A DNA stretch of 64,000 bases from Tannerella serpentiformis (GTDB taxonomy: Bacteria; Bacteroidota; Bacteroidia; Bacteroidales; Tannerellaceae). Numbering within the stretch: position 1 is the stretch's first letter; the number at the start of each line of letters is the position of its first letter. Where the stretch lies: contig NZ_CP028365.1 in the NCBI RefSeq assembly GCF_003033925.1, forward strand, positions 124,001-188,000, given 5' to 3'. The position numbers were made by a program, and so were the translations under genes. The notes beneath the pieces were generated by a model. It saw only the letters and a program-made list of their open reading frames with translations, made no database searches and had not been told where the DNA came from. Below, piece after piece: positions 35,134 through 43,294 of this stretch.

Positions 35134-37449
35134 TCATAACCGCTCTAACTCACCGGTGCCCGCGCCCGTGCCCTTGTATTTACTCTTGGCCGCGTTGAAC
35201 CGGTAGCGCAGAGTAAGCTCGAACTCCTGCGAGTCGTAGCGGTCTACCTGATAGGACTCCATGCGCGGAGAGCGGTAAATGGCGCCACCCCCCTCGCCGC
35301 GAAACACGTCCCAACCCCGCAGCATCACACTCAGGCGATCGCTGAAGAACGATCGCGTCAACCCCATGTTGACCACCCACGTATTATCCGTGAGGTGCAG
35401 ATTGCGCTCGTCGCCCTTGCTCCGGTAACGCACGTCGAGCGTGAAGAGTAGGCCAGCCGGCAGCCGGAGTGAGTTGTTCAGCGAGATGCGAAAAATCGGC
35501 CTGTCATAGCGCACCGGCTTCCCGTCAATCTCCACCTCGGCCCACTGCTTGACAAACCCCGCGCTGAGCTGCGGCGTCCACACTCCAAACGTCGGCGTGA
35601 CGGTGGCAAAAGCCGTCAGCAAAGGCAGCCGATCGAGGTTGGTGTAGGTGATGAGAGACACCTTCGGATCTATTCGGCTGCGCTCCGTGCGATCAATCAC
35701 GGCGTCGCGTTCCTGCCGGTAACTTGCCGTCAGTTGCACGATGCGCCACGAAGCCGTGAGGCTTACGTCGTGCGTTAGGGTTGGCTTCAGCAGCGGGTTA
35801 CCCGTTTGCAACGTGAGGCGGTTGGCGTAATACACGTTGCTTGTTAATTGGCGATACGACGGGCGCTGCGTCTTCGCCGTGTAAGCCAGTTGCAAGTCGA
35901 CGCCCTTCACCCGCGTGCCGAACGAGACGTTGGGGAACCATTGGTTGTAGCTGCGGTTCAAGCCGTCGAGCGGTCGGCCGTCGCTGAGGTAATCGGAGCG
36001 AACGTGCTCATAGCGCAGCCCCGCGCCGAATTGCCCGATAGGCGTCTCCCGTGCATACTCCGCAAAGAGGCTACTGTTCCATTCGTCCGCGGTCATATCA
36101 GACGACGGGACAATGCGCTCAGTGTTGCTGTACACGTCTGTGCGATGCGTGCGGACATACTCTCCACCGACGGACAGCTCGCCACCAAAAACGGGGTACG
36201 ACAGGATCAGCTTCGACGCTGCGAGCCGGTTGCGCACACGATTTTCTGAGTTCACCACGCGGTCTTCCTGCATGCGACTCGTCTCCACGGCATGCGAGCG
36301 CGACGTGCTGCCACTCGTGTAGAAATCGATGTTGAAGTCGATCCCCAAGCGACCCACCGTGCCGTTGTAATACGCATTGAGACGGTGTGCAGGGTCGTTC
36401 GTCGTACGGCGCGCATTGTCGCTATGCCATTCGTCGTAAAAGGCCGAGTCGGCGTGAACCATGCTGTTGAAAGTCGTGTGGTTGATGTCGTCGCGTAGGG
36501 TTGGCGAGAGCGTGTAGCGGAGGCCGACGTAATGCTTAGGCGAGATCTCCCAATTGGTGCCAGCCGTGATGCGCATCCACCGGTCGATACCCGTGGCATA
36601 AAGCGCATTCTCCTGTTGCCAAAGTGTATCAAGGCGCGTCTGCTGCGTGATGCGACTGTCGATAAGGTACGCCCCGCGGCCGTAAAGGACGGTGCCGAAC
36701 ACGTCCCAACCGCTCTTGCGCCAATTCACATTCAACTGCTCGCGCAGGTCGGTCGTTTCGCCCTCGTACCAGCTCGACCGTGCATCGAATCCGAAGCCAT
36801 CTCCGGCATGCCGCACCGTGTTGATGCGGATCACCGCCTTCACCGAAGCCTCGTAGCGTGCGCCAGGATTGCGGACGATCTCCACGTCACGTATGTCGGC
36901 CGAGTTCAGCTGATCTAACTCCGACAGGTCGCGCACCTCACGGCGGTTGATATAGATCTTGGCCTCCCCCTTACCGAAAACGGAGATGTTGCCCTTGTTA
37001 TCCGTCGTCAGCGAGGGTAACCGGCGCAGCACGTCGTTCGCCGTGCCCGCTTGGCTCAGCATGGAGCCTTGCACCGACGCCACAAGCGCATCGTTCTTCA
37101 GCCGGATAGCTGGCCGATTCGCCCGTACCGTCACCTCGGCTAACTGCGTGGATTCGGGCTTAAGCGTGACGGTCACACCCGGCCGCGCCTCAACCGTCTG
37201 CGTCTCGTATCCCACGAAGGAGATCTTCAGAAAAGCTCGCTTCGTCATACCACCTTCTAACGTAAAATCCCCATCTGCGTCGGTGATCGTTCCCGTCACA
37301 AGCGCCGAGTCAGGCGGCGCATACAGCGCCACGTTGGCAAACTCGATGGGTTGGTTTTGCGTGTCCACCACGCGTCCGGTCAATTGTTGTGCGTAAGTCG
37401 CACATGCTGCGGCCAGTGTACCGATCAGCAAGATGTAGTATCGTCTCAT
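35134..37449 (-). CDS. Outer-membrane beta-barrel receptor of the TonB-dependent superfamily
   Basis: 771 residues: signal peptide MRRYYILLIGTLAAACATYAQ, a carboxypeptidase-regulatory-like domain (LTGRVVDTQNQPIEFANVALY), a plug (NDVLRRLPSLTTDNKGNISVFGKG ... IRDVEIVRNPGARYEASVKAVIRI) and an OMP_b-brl_3-type barrel. Proteins of this class lack an obvious TonB box and are common in Bacteroidota; substrates are largely unknown. Its C-terminus (GAGTGELERL) lacks the usual terminal aromatic residue. It stands alone between the TA pair and the cobalamin operon; the ligand might be a corrinoid but nothing in the sequence shows it. Confidence 0.8.
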   Translation of the reverse strand: MRRYYILLIGTLAAACATYAQQLTGRVVDTQNQPIEFANVALYAPPDSALVTGTITDADGDFTLEGGMTKRAFLKISFVGYETQTVEARPGVTVTLKPESTQLAEVTVRANRPAIRLKNDALVASVQGSMLSQAGTANDVLRRLPSLTTDNKGNISVFGKGEAKIYINRREVRDLSELDQLNSADIRDVEIVRNPGARYEASVKAVIRINTVRHAGDGFGFDARSSWYEGETTDLREQLNVNWRKSGWDVFGTVLYGRGAYLIDSRITQQTRLDTLWQQENALYATGIDRWMRITAGTNWEISPKHYVGLRYTLSPTLRDDINHTTFNSMVHADSAFYDEWHSDNARRTTNDPAHRLNAYYNGTVGRLGIDFNIDFYTSGSTSRSHAVETSRMQEDRVVNSENRVRNRLAASKLILSYPVFGGELSVGGEYVRTHRTDVYSNTERIVPSSDMTADEWNSSLFAEYARETPIGQFGAGLRYEHVRSDYLSDGRPLDGLNRSYNQWFPNVSFGTRVKGVDLQLAYTAKTQRPSYRQLTSNVYYANRLTLQTGNPLLKPTLTHDVSLTASWRIVQLTASYRQERDAVIDRTERSRIDPKVSLITYTNLDRLPLLTAFATVTPTFGVWTPQLSAGFVKQWAEVEIDGKPVRYDRPIFRISLNNSLRLPAGLLFTLDVRYRSKGDERNLHLTDNTWVVNMGLTRSFFSDRLSVMLRGWDVFRGEGGGAIYRSPRMESYQVDRYDSQEFELTLRYRFNAAKSKYKGTGAGTGELERL

Positions 37450-37572
37450 GTTTGTCTGGGTTTGATGTTTCTACAAACAGGACGAAGAGGCAGAGAAAAT
37501 GCTACAGGTCTATCGAGGTTGGAAGAGAAATGGGTCTATAAAACTTGATTGCTTGGGACGCATTCCCCACCC

Positions 37573-37652
37573 CCTTTTCTTGTGTCAAGACAAGAAAAGG
37601 AGGCAAAAGAAAGTCAAGGCGCCAAGGGGCGCCGGCCAAGTTTGCTGGGTAC
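37573..37652. repeat. REP-like hairpin element upstream of the outer-membrane receptor
   Basis: Stem ccttttcttg/caagaaaagg, then gaggcaaaagaaagtcaagg, a ggcgcc-rich palindrome and a tail ending gctgggtac. Same family as the elements at 15716, 16052 and 20301. It ends 4 nt before the stop of the cobalamin gene at 37656, so it may act as the operon terminator or mRNA 3' protection. Confidence 0.75.
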
Positions 37653-37655
37653 GCA

Positions 37656-39458
37656 TCAAGCATGACGATACGGGATATTCCCGTCTTCGTCGATCAGCAG
37701 GATGGTGAGATGACCGTCGGGGAGCAGGGGGGCGCAGTGGCGGTGGCAGAGGCGAAGCAGGGCGGGGAAGAACCGATCGCGGTCGTTGTCGGTGAGGGCG
37801 TGCCACAGCTCGCGGGCCAACGTGATGCCCGTGATAGCTTCGCTGGCCGACGGCGAGCAGCCCGACTCGGCAGCGACCGTTTGCAGAAATGCCTTATTCA
37901 TCACCACCTTCTTGCTGTGCGTATCCAACGAGCCCTCGGCCAGCTTCACCGCCTTGCCGACCATGATGCCCATCGTCACGTTCGGGATACCAAGTTCCGC
38001 GGCGATCTTCAGCGTCTCGCCGATGAAGTTGCCGAAGTGGACGAACGCTTGCGCGGGCAGGTCGGGGTATTCGGCCTTGACGAAACGCTCGCTGCGAGCG
38101 CCGGAATTGATGACCAAGCGCTCAGGACTGAGGGCACGGCAGACCTCCACTTCGCGGCGGATGGAGCGGACGAAGGCGTCTGACGAGAAAGGCATGACGA
38201 TGCCTGACGTACCGACGATGGAGATACCGTCCACGATGCCGAGCTTCGGGTTAAACGTCTGCCGAGCAATCTTCTCCCCATCGGGCACGGCGATCGTCAC
38301 GTCCAAGGGGGCATCGCAGAGCGCCGTCAGCTCGCGGGTGATCATCTCGCGCGGCGTGCGATTGATGGCCGGGCCACCGATCTCGAGGCCAAGGCCGGGC
38401 AACGTCACACGACCCACGCCCTCACCTTGTAGGAAGCGGATCCCCTCCCCTTCCTCGTCACGGAGCGCCACCGTTGCGCAGATCTTGCAGCCGTTCGTCA
38501 CGTCCGGATCGTCGCCCGCATCCTTGATCACTGCGGCCGTTGCCTCTCGCTCGCCGAGGTGCGTCTCGGCTATGGGTAGCGTCATCACCTCGCCGTCGGG
38601 CAGGGCATACGACACCTCGCTTTGCTCCTCGCCCGTGAGCAACGCCATCAGCGCCGCCTTAGCCGCAGCCGTGGCACACGATCCGGTGGTGTAGCCGCTG
38701 CGCAGCGGGAAGAAGCCGGGCACGAAGCGCTCGATCTGTTTGCGAAAGCCGTGGCGCCCCGTGACGGTGACAAACCCCGCGGGCATCGGCGGACGGCGGA
38801 CAGCGTACACGGCAATGCCCAGCTTATGCGCCGCCTCGACCTTATCGATAAAGCCTCCCGACTCGCCACTCTCCTTCGTCAGTATGGCCTGCGGACGCAC
38901 GCGCTCAAGCAGCGCCTCGTCGCCGCCGGGTTCGTAATAGACGATCCGCTCACGCGGGAAACCCTGCCGCTCGGCCAACGCGAGCGATGTGGGCAGGTCG
39001 AGGATGCGGAAGATGCACGCGTCGTGCGCCTGCCAATACGCCCGCAACCGGCCGATGGTCTGCACGCCGGTCAGGGCCAGCAGTCGGGTGACGCCGTCCG
39101 CCTCCATCCGACGGATGGCATCGTCGTAATCATCGCACCAAATGATGTCCGCACTGCGCGGCGGATAGACGCGCTCGTAACGTACCACCGGCAGCGAGAG
39201 CCGTTCGGCCACGACGGCCACCGTTCGATGCAGCACCTCGGCAAAGGGATGGGCGGCATCGACCAGCAGCCGGATCTCCTTCTCCCGACAGAACGCCTCC
39301 ATCGCCTCCTCATCCATCGCACCCGTGAGGCGGGTGCCATGATGACAATCCACCTGCTGGTGCGCGTCGCGCGTCGAATAGAAATACGGACTGCCCGCCT
39401 CGTCGGCCGTCTTCACGGCGGCGCGCCCCTCGGTCGTCCCCCCAAGGATCAGGATCAT
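37656..39458 (-). CDS. cbiJD: Bifunctional precorrin-6A reductase / cobalt-precorrin-5B C1-methyltransferase (CbiJ-CbiD fusion)
   Basis: 600 residues. Residues 1-245 are CbiJ/CobK-like (ILILGGTTEGRA at the nucleotide-binding start, VDAAHPFAEVLHR, LTKESGESGG), which reduces the corrin ring with NAD(P)H. Residues 250-600 are CbiD: the hallmark RSGYTTGSCATAAAKAA, GISIVGTSGIVMPFS and HFGNFIGETLK. CbiD methylates C1 in the anaerobic cobalamin pathway. The start overlaps the stop of cbiGF by 4 nt (ATGA). Last gene of the operon, cytoplasmic. Confidence 0.9.
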   Translation of the reverse strand: MILILGGTTEGRAAVKTADEAGSPYFYSTRDAHQQVDCHHGTRLTGAMDEEAMEAFCREKEIRLLVDAAHPFAEVLHRTVAVVAERLSLPVVRYERVYPPRSADIIWCDDYDDAIRRMEADGVTRLLALTGVQTIGRLRAYWQAHDACIFRILDLPTSLALAERQGFPRERIVYYEPGGDEALLERVRPQAILTKESGESGGFIDKVEAAHKLGIAVYAVRRPPMPAGFVTVTGRHGFRKQIERFVPGFFPLRSGYTTGSCATAAAKAALMALLTGEEQSEVSYALPDGEVMTLPIAETHLGEREATAAVIKDAGDDPDVTNGCKICATVALRDEEGEGIRFLQGEGVGRVTLPGLGLEIGGPAINRTPREMITRELTALCDAPLDVTIAVPDGEKIARQTFNPKLGIVDGISIVGTSGIVMPFSSDAFVRSIRREVEVCRALSPERLVINSGARSERFVKAEYPDLPAQAFVHFGNFIGETLKIAAELGIPNVTMGIMVGKAVKLAEGSLDTHSKKVVMNKAFLQTVAAESGCSPSASEAITGITLARELWHALTDNDRDRFFPALLRLCHRHCAPLLPDGHLTILLIDEDGNIPYRHA

Positions 39459-41398
39459 GGCCGGAAGAGGTGCTTAAAGTCCGACGCGTAGAGGTGCGAC
39501 AGCCCCTGCCGGTTGTCGATCGCCTCGCCGACGACGAGCATCGTGGTCAGCGTAAGGTGATTCTCCTTGACGATCTGTGCCAGGTCTTTGAGTTGCCCGC
39601 GATAGATGCGCTCATCGCGCCACGTCAATTTATAACAAGCCGCCACGGGTGTCTCGGGCGGATAAGCCTGAAGCAGCTCGGCCTGCACGTCGTCCACGAT
39701 GGCGGCGCTGAGGTAGATACACATCGTGCTCTGCGAGCGGGCCAGGAGGTGCAATTTCTCACGCTCCGGCATCGGCGTGCGCCCCTCGCCGCGGGTGAGG
39801 ATGATGGTCTGCACGCGCTCAGGGATGGTGAATTGCGAGCGGAGTGCGGCGGCTGCGGCCTGGAAGGAGGAGATGCCGGGCGTGATGTGGTAACGCATGC
39901 CGTAACGGTCGAAGAAGGCCATCTGCTCCTGGATGGCGCCGTAGATGCAGGGGTCGCCGGTGTGGAGGCGGACGATGAAGAGGCCACGGTCGTAGAAGGC
40001 TTTCATCGTCTCAAACTGCTCCTCGAGCGTCATACCGGCCGAGCTACGCACCGTGGCGCCGGGCTTGGCGTACTCCGTCAGTTCGCGGGGCACGAGACTG
40101 CCGGCGTAGAGGATCAGGTCGGCCGTCTCGAGCAGGCGTTTGCCGCGTACGGAGACGAGCTCTGGGTCGCCCGGCCCAGCGCCGACGATCTCGATGAAGC
40201 CACCACGCTGCGCATCGGCGTCGAGGGCCACAGCCAAGGTGAAGTCGCTCGAAGCGCTCAACACGCCCTTCTGCTTCTCCATGACGAGTGGCCCGAAGCC
40301 GGAAGCCCGTTGCGCGGTGCTCTCGGATACGCCCCAAACGCCCGTCGTGTCGAACACCTTCTGCGAGGGGTTGGGCACGGTGATGTCGGCCAATTCGTCT
40401 GCCCGATAAACGTGCTTTTCAGCCTCCCAAGCCTGCGCCAGCGCGTGGAAGAGCGGCTCGTCTTTCTTCAGCTCGATGGTGGCGACGGAGCGGATGGCGA
40501 GCGGCGAGAGTCGGTGCGCCTCCATGACGGCGGCCATGTGTTCGGCCACGCCCTCGGGCGCACTGTCGCGGCGGCAACCGATGCCGACGTGCAGCACGCG
40601 CGGCCGGTAATAGAGGATGGGCACGTCGGCGGTGTAGATAAAGGGCGTGACGGCGATGATGAGCCGAAACGCCTCGGGGCGGATGTTCTCAAAGCGGTAG
40701 AAGACGCTGACGTGCTCGGGCAGGGTGCGCTCCAGATAGTCCGTGCCGCGATCCTTCACATCGAGCAGCAGGGCGGTGGGTTGGTTGCCGACGAAGAGGG
40801 AGATCATATTATTCATCTCTGCATGCGACATAACCGGCGTATTGCTGCGTTGCCTGCGACATTCGGGATCGGTCATGTACTTCTTGTACACTCCCTCCCC
40901 CTTAGTCTGGGCGCCTTGCACTCCATCCGGTTCTGCACGCATGCAGCCCGTTGTTATTTCCGTGCGCCAGTCGAAACGTCGGGCCAGGGTGTCGAGTGCC
41001 CAGAGGCCGGTGTTGTCGCTCTGTGTGGTGACGACGGCCTCGCCGCCGGTGATGGCGGCCACGCGCCGTGCCCAGTCGTTGGCCCCACCGATGTGGCCCG
41101 ACAGGACGGAGATGACAAAGCGCCCGGTGCTGTCGACACAGAGGATGGCCGGGTCGGTGTACTTATCCTTAATAAAGGGGGCGATGCTGCGGATGCAGAT
41201 GCCCATCGCGCCGATAAAGACGAAGAGATCGTACTCCCGGAAGTGCGCGGCCATGAATTGCGCATACGAGGGGAAGGTCTGGCACCCCTCGAGGGAGTGG
41301 GTGGTGAACACTGGCGCATCCCCCAGCTCGTGACTGATGAGGCGCGCCGTCGGAAGTCCACCTTCCGACACTAAGATGATGGCGATGTTTTCTTTCAT
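39455..41398 (-). CDS. cbiGF: Bifunctional cobalt-precorrin-5A hydrolase / precorrin-4 C11-methyltransferase (CbiG-CbiF fusion)
   Basis: 647 residues. Residues 1-380 are CbiG (SVLSGHIGGANDWARR, then the C-terminal CbiG domain with VLHVGIGCRRDS), which opens the delta-lactone ring. Residues 395-647 are CbiF (EIVGAGPGDPELVSVRGKRLL, LHTGDPCIYGAIQEQM), which methylates C11. Residues about 147-195 (CMRAEPDGVQGAQTKG ... SNTPVMSHAEM) interrupt the normal junction between the N-terminal and middle parts of CbiG and are encoded by a dispersed repeat that is also found at 20541-20653. The frame is kept, so a protein can be made; whether the enlarged loop is tolerated is open. Confidence 0.88.
   Translation of the reverse strand: MKENIAIILVSEGGLPTARLISHELGDAPVFTTHSLEGCQTFPSYAQFMAAHFREYDLFVFIGAMGICIRSIAPFIKDKYTDPAILCVDSTGRFVISVLSGHIGGANDWARRVAAITGGEAVVTTQSDNTGLWALDTLARRFDWRTEITTGCMRAEPDGVQGAQTKGEGVYKKYMTDPECRRQRSNTPVMSHAEMNNMISLFVGNQPTALLLDVKDRGTDYLERTLPEHVSVFYRFENIRPEAFRLIIAVTPFIYTADVPILYYRPRVLHVGIGCRRDSAPEGVAEHMAAVMEAHRLSPLAIRSVATIELKKDEPLFHALAQAWEAEKHVYRADELADITVPNPSQKVFDTTGVWGVSESTAQRASGFGPLVMEKQKGVLSASSDFTLAVALDADAQRGGFIEIVGAGPGDPELVSVRGKRLLETADLILYAGSLVPRELTEYAKPGATVRSSAGMTLEEQFETMKAFYDRGLFIVRLHTGDPCIYGAIQEQMAFFDRYGMRYHITPGISSFQAAAAALRSQFTIPERVQTIILTRGEGRTPMPEREKLHLLARSQSTMCIYLSAAIVDDVQAELLQAYPPETPVAACYKLTWRDERIYRGQLKDLAQIVKENHLTLTTMLVVGEAIDNRQGLSHLYASDFKHLFRP
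40813..40960 (-). repeat. Dispersed repeat inserted in frame inside cbiG
   Basis: About 148 bp sharing ordered blocks (gcaaggcg, ggagggagtgtac, gaagtacatgaccga, cgaatgtcg, ggcaacgc) with 20541-20653. Ends carry a short inverted repeat (ctgcatgcg). It adds about 49 codons without a stop. Exact ends need an alignment to uninterrupted cbiG genes. Confidence 0.65.
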
Positions 41399-41430
41399 TG
41401 AATGATGGTGTAATTAGAGGGTGGAATCAT

Positions 41431-41562
41431 TTATAATGACTCAAGAAACCTAATGGCTTCCTTGGCATCGCGGCAAGAGGTGAACTCGCCTCTGTTATGT
41501 TGCTCCCTCGAACGTCTGATTCTTTCTTCTGCTTCAATAGATAGGGCGATATCTTCTTTCAT
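41431..41562 (-). CDS. Small antitoxin-like protein (43 residues)
   Basis: ATG at 41562, TAA at 41431-41433; MKEDIALSIEAEERIRRS then REQHNRGEFTSCRDAKEAI and RFLESL. The pattern RGE-x-x-S-x-x-x-A-x-x-x-L is common at the C-terminus of type II antitoxins. No toxin gene lies beside it. It sits inside the cobalamin operon between the array and cbiGF, 32 nt upstream of cbiGF. It could be an orphan antitoxin remnant or a spurious frame; no RBS is evident. Confidence 0.45.
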   Translation of the reverse strand: MKEDIALSIEAEERIRRSREQHNRGEFTSCRDAKEAIRFLESL

Positions 41563-41611
41563 ATGATGATTTCTATGCCATGAGAACAATCAAACCTCTT
41601 GATTTGATTCG

Positions 41612-42085
41612 AAACACGGACGTGTTTTGCTTCGCGCAGTATGCGCGGCCTCAAACGAGCGCTCGATTGACTTCGCGCAGGCCTCTGCCGAGGCCGGGGA
41701 AGTTTTGCTTGGTACCCGGACAAACTTCGCTGCCCCCGCAGGGGCCCTGTTTGGCTTCGTGCAAACTGGATTGACCTAAACAGGCGCCTGTTTGGCGTCG
41801 CGCAGACTGGATTGGCCCAAACAGGCGCCTGTTTGGTGTCGCGCAAACTGGACTGACTTAAACAGGCACCTGTTTGGCGTCGCGCAGACTGGATTGGCCC
41901 AAACAGGCGCCTGTTTGGTGTCGCGCAAACTGGACTGACTTAAACATGCGCCTGTTTGGCGTCGCGCAAACCGGATTGGCCTAAACAGGCGCCTGTTTGG
42001 CGTCGCGCAGACTGGATTGACCTAAACAGGCGCCTGTTTGGCTCCGCACAAACTGGAGTAACCTAAACAGGGGCCCTGTTTGGCT
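41612..42085. repeat. Long 41-bp palindromic array inside the cobalamin operon
   Basis: Palindrome starts at 41612, 41653, (41694, degenerate), 41737, 41778, 41819, 41860, 41901, 41942, 41983, 42024 and 42065: 41-bp steps, with one 43-bp interval. Most carry aaacaggcgcctgttt, but earlier units carry other palindromes (aaacacg-ga-cgtgttt, cgagcgctcg, aggggccct). Linkers share ggc[g/t]tcgcgcaaactggattg. It separates cbiET from cbiGF and touches the cbiET stop codon. Confidence 0.92.
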
Positions 42086-43294
42086 TCAGCGCAAAGTGCA
42101 GGCCGCCTTCATCACGTCGATCGCATTGTTCGCGTCGACGGTCAGGCGGACGCACTCCGTGATGCGACGGCCGATGGCGGCGAGTCCGTCGGTAAATAGC
42201 TGCCGACTCTCCTCGCTGACGGAGTTGAAGACGATCACGCCGCCGGGGCGCATCACACCGTCGATCTTACGCAGCATGTCCGCCAGTCGCCCACCGTGGC
42301 CGCCGATAAAGACGGCGTCGGGAGCGGGCAAGTCGGTCGTGTCGGCCTCCATAAAGTCGCCCATCACCGGCGTGATGCCCGGCGTGCCGAACCGTCGGCA
42401 GTTGGCGGCGAGGATCTCCCGACAGCCGGGGCGGATCTCGAAGGCCGTGACGCGGAGGTGTGGGAATTGCAGCCGCGCCTCGACGGACACCGAGCCGGTG
42501 CAGAAGCCGACGTCCCACAGCGACGTGCGGTTGTGCAGGTCGAGCATGCTGAGCGAGAGCAGGCGCACGGGCCGCTTGGTGATCATCTTCACGCGGCCGT
42601 CGAGCAGGTGGAACTCGCTCTCGGGGATACCGAACGGGCGTGGCCGCCGGCGGATGCGTTCCAAGATCAGGTTGTTCGGGTGCGTGAACGTGGCCGCGGC
42701 GGCTTCGGAGAGCGTAAGCGTACGGATGCGCTCGTCCGTCTCGTTGCCGAGGCGCTCACCGGTGTGCATGCGGTAATCGTCGCCGTAGCCGTATTCGATC
42801 ATCCGACGGGCGATCACGGCGGGCGTCTTCTCGCGGTCGGTGAGGATGCCTAGGAGCGGCCGCCGCTCGATCAGCGCCGCGTCGAAGTCGTCCCACGGCC
42901 GGCCGGTGAGCGATACGGGGATCATCTCGTTATACGGCATGCCGAGCCGATGGACAAGCAGTTGCAGCGAGTTGAACGAGGGGCACGTCTCGATCGCGGC
43001 GTCGGGGAAGACGCGGCGAAGCGTGACGGCGTAACCGAAGAAAAGCGGGTCGCCGGAGGCAAAGACGATGATGTCGCGGTGGTCGCGGTACTGCTCGAAG
43101 ACGCGATCCAAGGGCACCGTGATATCGATCCACACGGCGCCCTCGGGGAGCCACCCACCGACGATCTCGCGGTGACGGCGTCCGCCGGAGAAGACGTGTC
43201 CGCGGGCGATGCGTTCGCGCACCGCGGCGGGCAGTTGGACGTCGCGCTCGTCGCTGATACCGACGACGTAGAACGTGCGTCGCGGCTCAGACAT
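42086..43294 (-). CDS. cbiET: Precorrin-6Y C5,15-methyltransferase, decarboxylating (CbiE-CbiT fusion)
   Basis: 402 residues. Residues 1-200 are CbiE (VVGISDE, IIVFASGDPLFFGYAVTLRR), a tetrapyrrole methylase. Residues 215-402 are CbiT (TKRPVRLLSLSMLDL, then SAM motif LWDVGFCTGSVSVEA, DAVFIGGHGGRL). Together they methylate C5 and C15 and decarboxylate the C12 side chain, as in CobL. The start overlaps cbiHC by 8 nt. The stop codon lies at the edge of the 41-bp array. Confidence 0.92.
   Translation of the reverse strand: MSEPRRTFYVVGISDERDVQLPAAVRERIARGHVFSGGRRHREIVGGWLPEGAVWIDITVPLDRVFEQYRDHRDIIVFASGDPLFFGYAVTLRRVFPDAAIETCPSFNSLQLLVHRLGMPYNEMIPVSLTGRPWDDFDAALIERRPLLGILTDREKTPAVIARRMIEYGYGDDYRMHTGERLGNETDERIRTLTLSEAAAATFTHPNNLILERIRRRPRPFGIPESEFHLLDGRVKMITKRPVRLLSLSMLDLHNRTSLWDVGFCTGSVSVEARLQFPHLRVTAFEIRPGCREILAANCRRFGTPGITPVMGDFMEADTTDLPAPDAVFIGGHGGRLADMLRKIDGVMRPGGVIVFNSVSEESRQLFTDGLAAIGRRITECVRLTVDANNAIDVMKAACTLR

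Noticed and set aside
39470-41374. Long open frame antisense to cbiGF (634 codons)
   Set aside because: Same effect of GC-rich third positions; the minus-strand frame contains the CbiG and CbiF motifs.
1685-42085. CRISPR array interpretation of the tandem repeats
   Set aside because: Linkers within each array are similar to each other, no unique 30-40-bp spacers are present, units are centred on hairpins, and no cas gene lies in the window.
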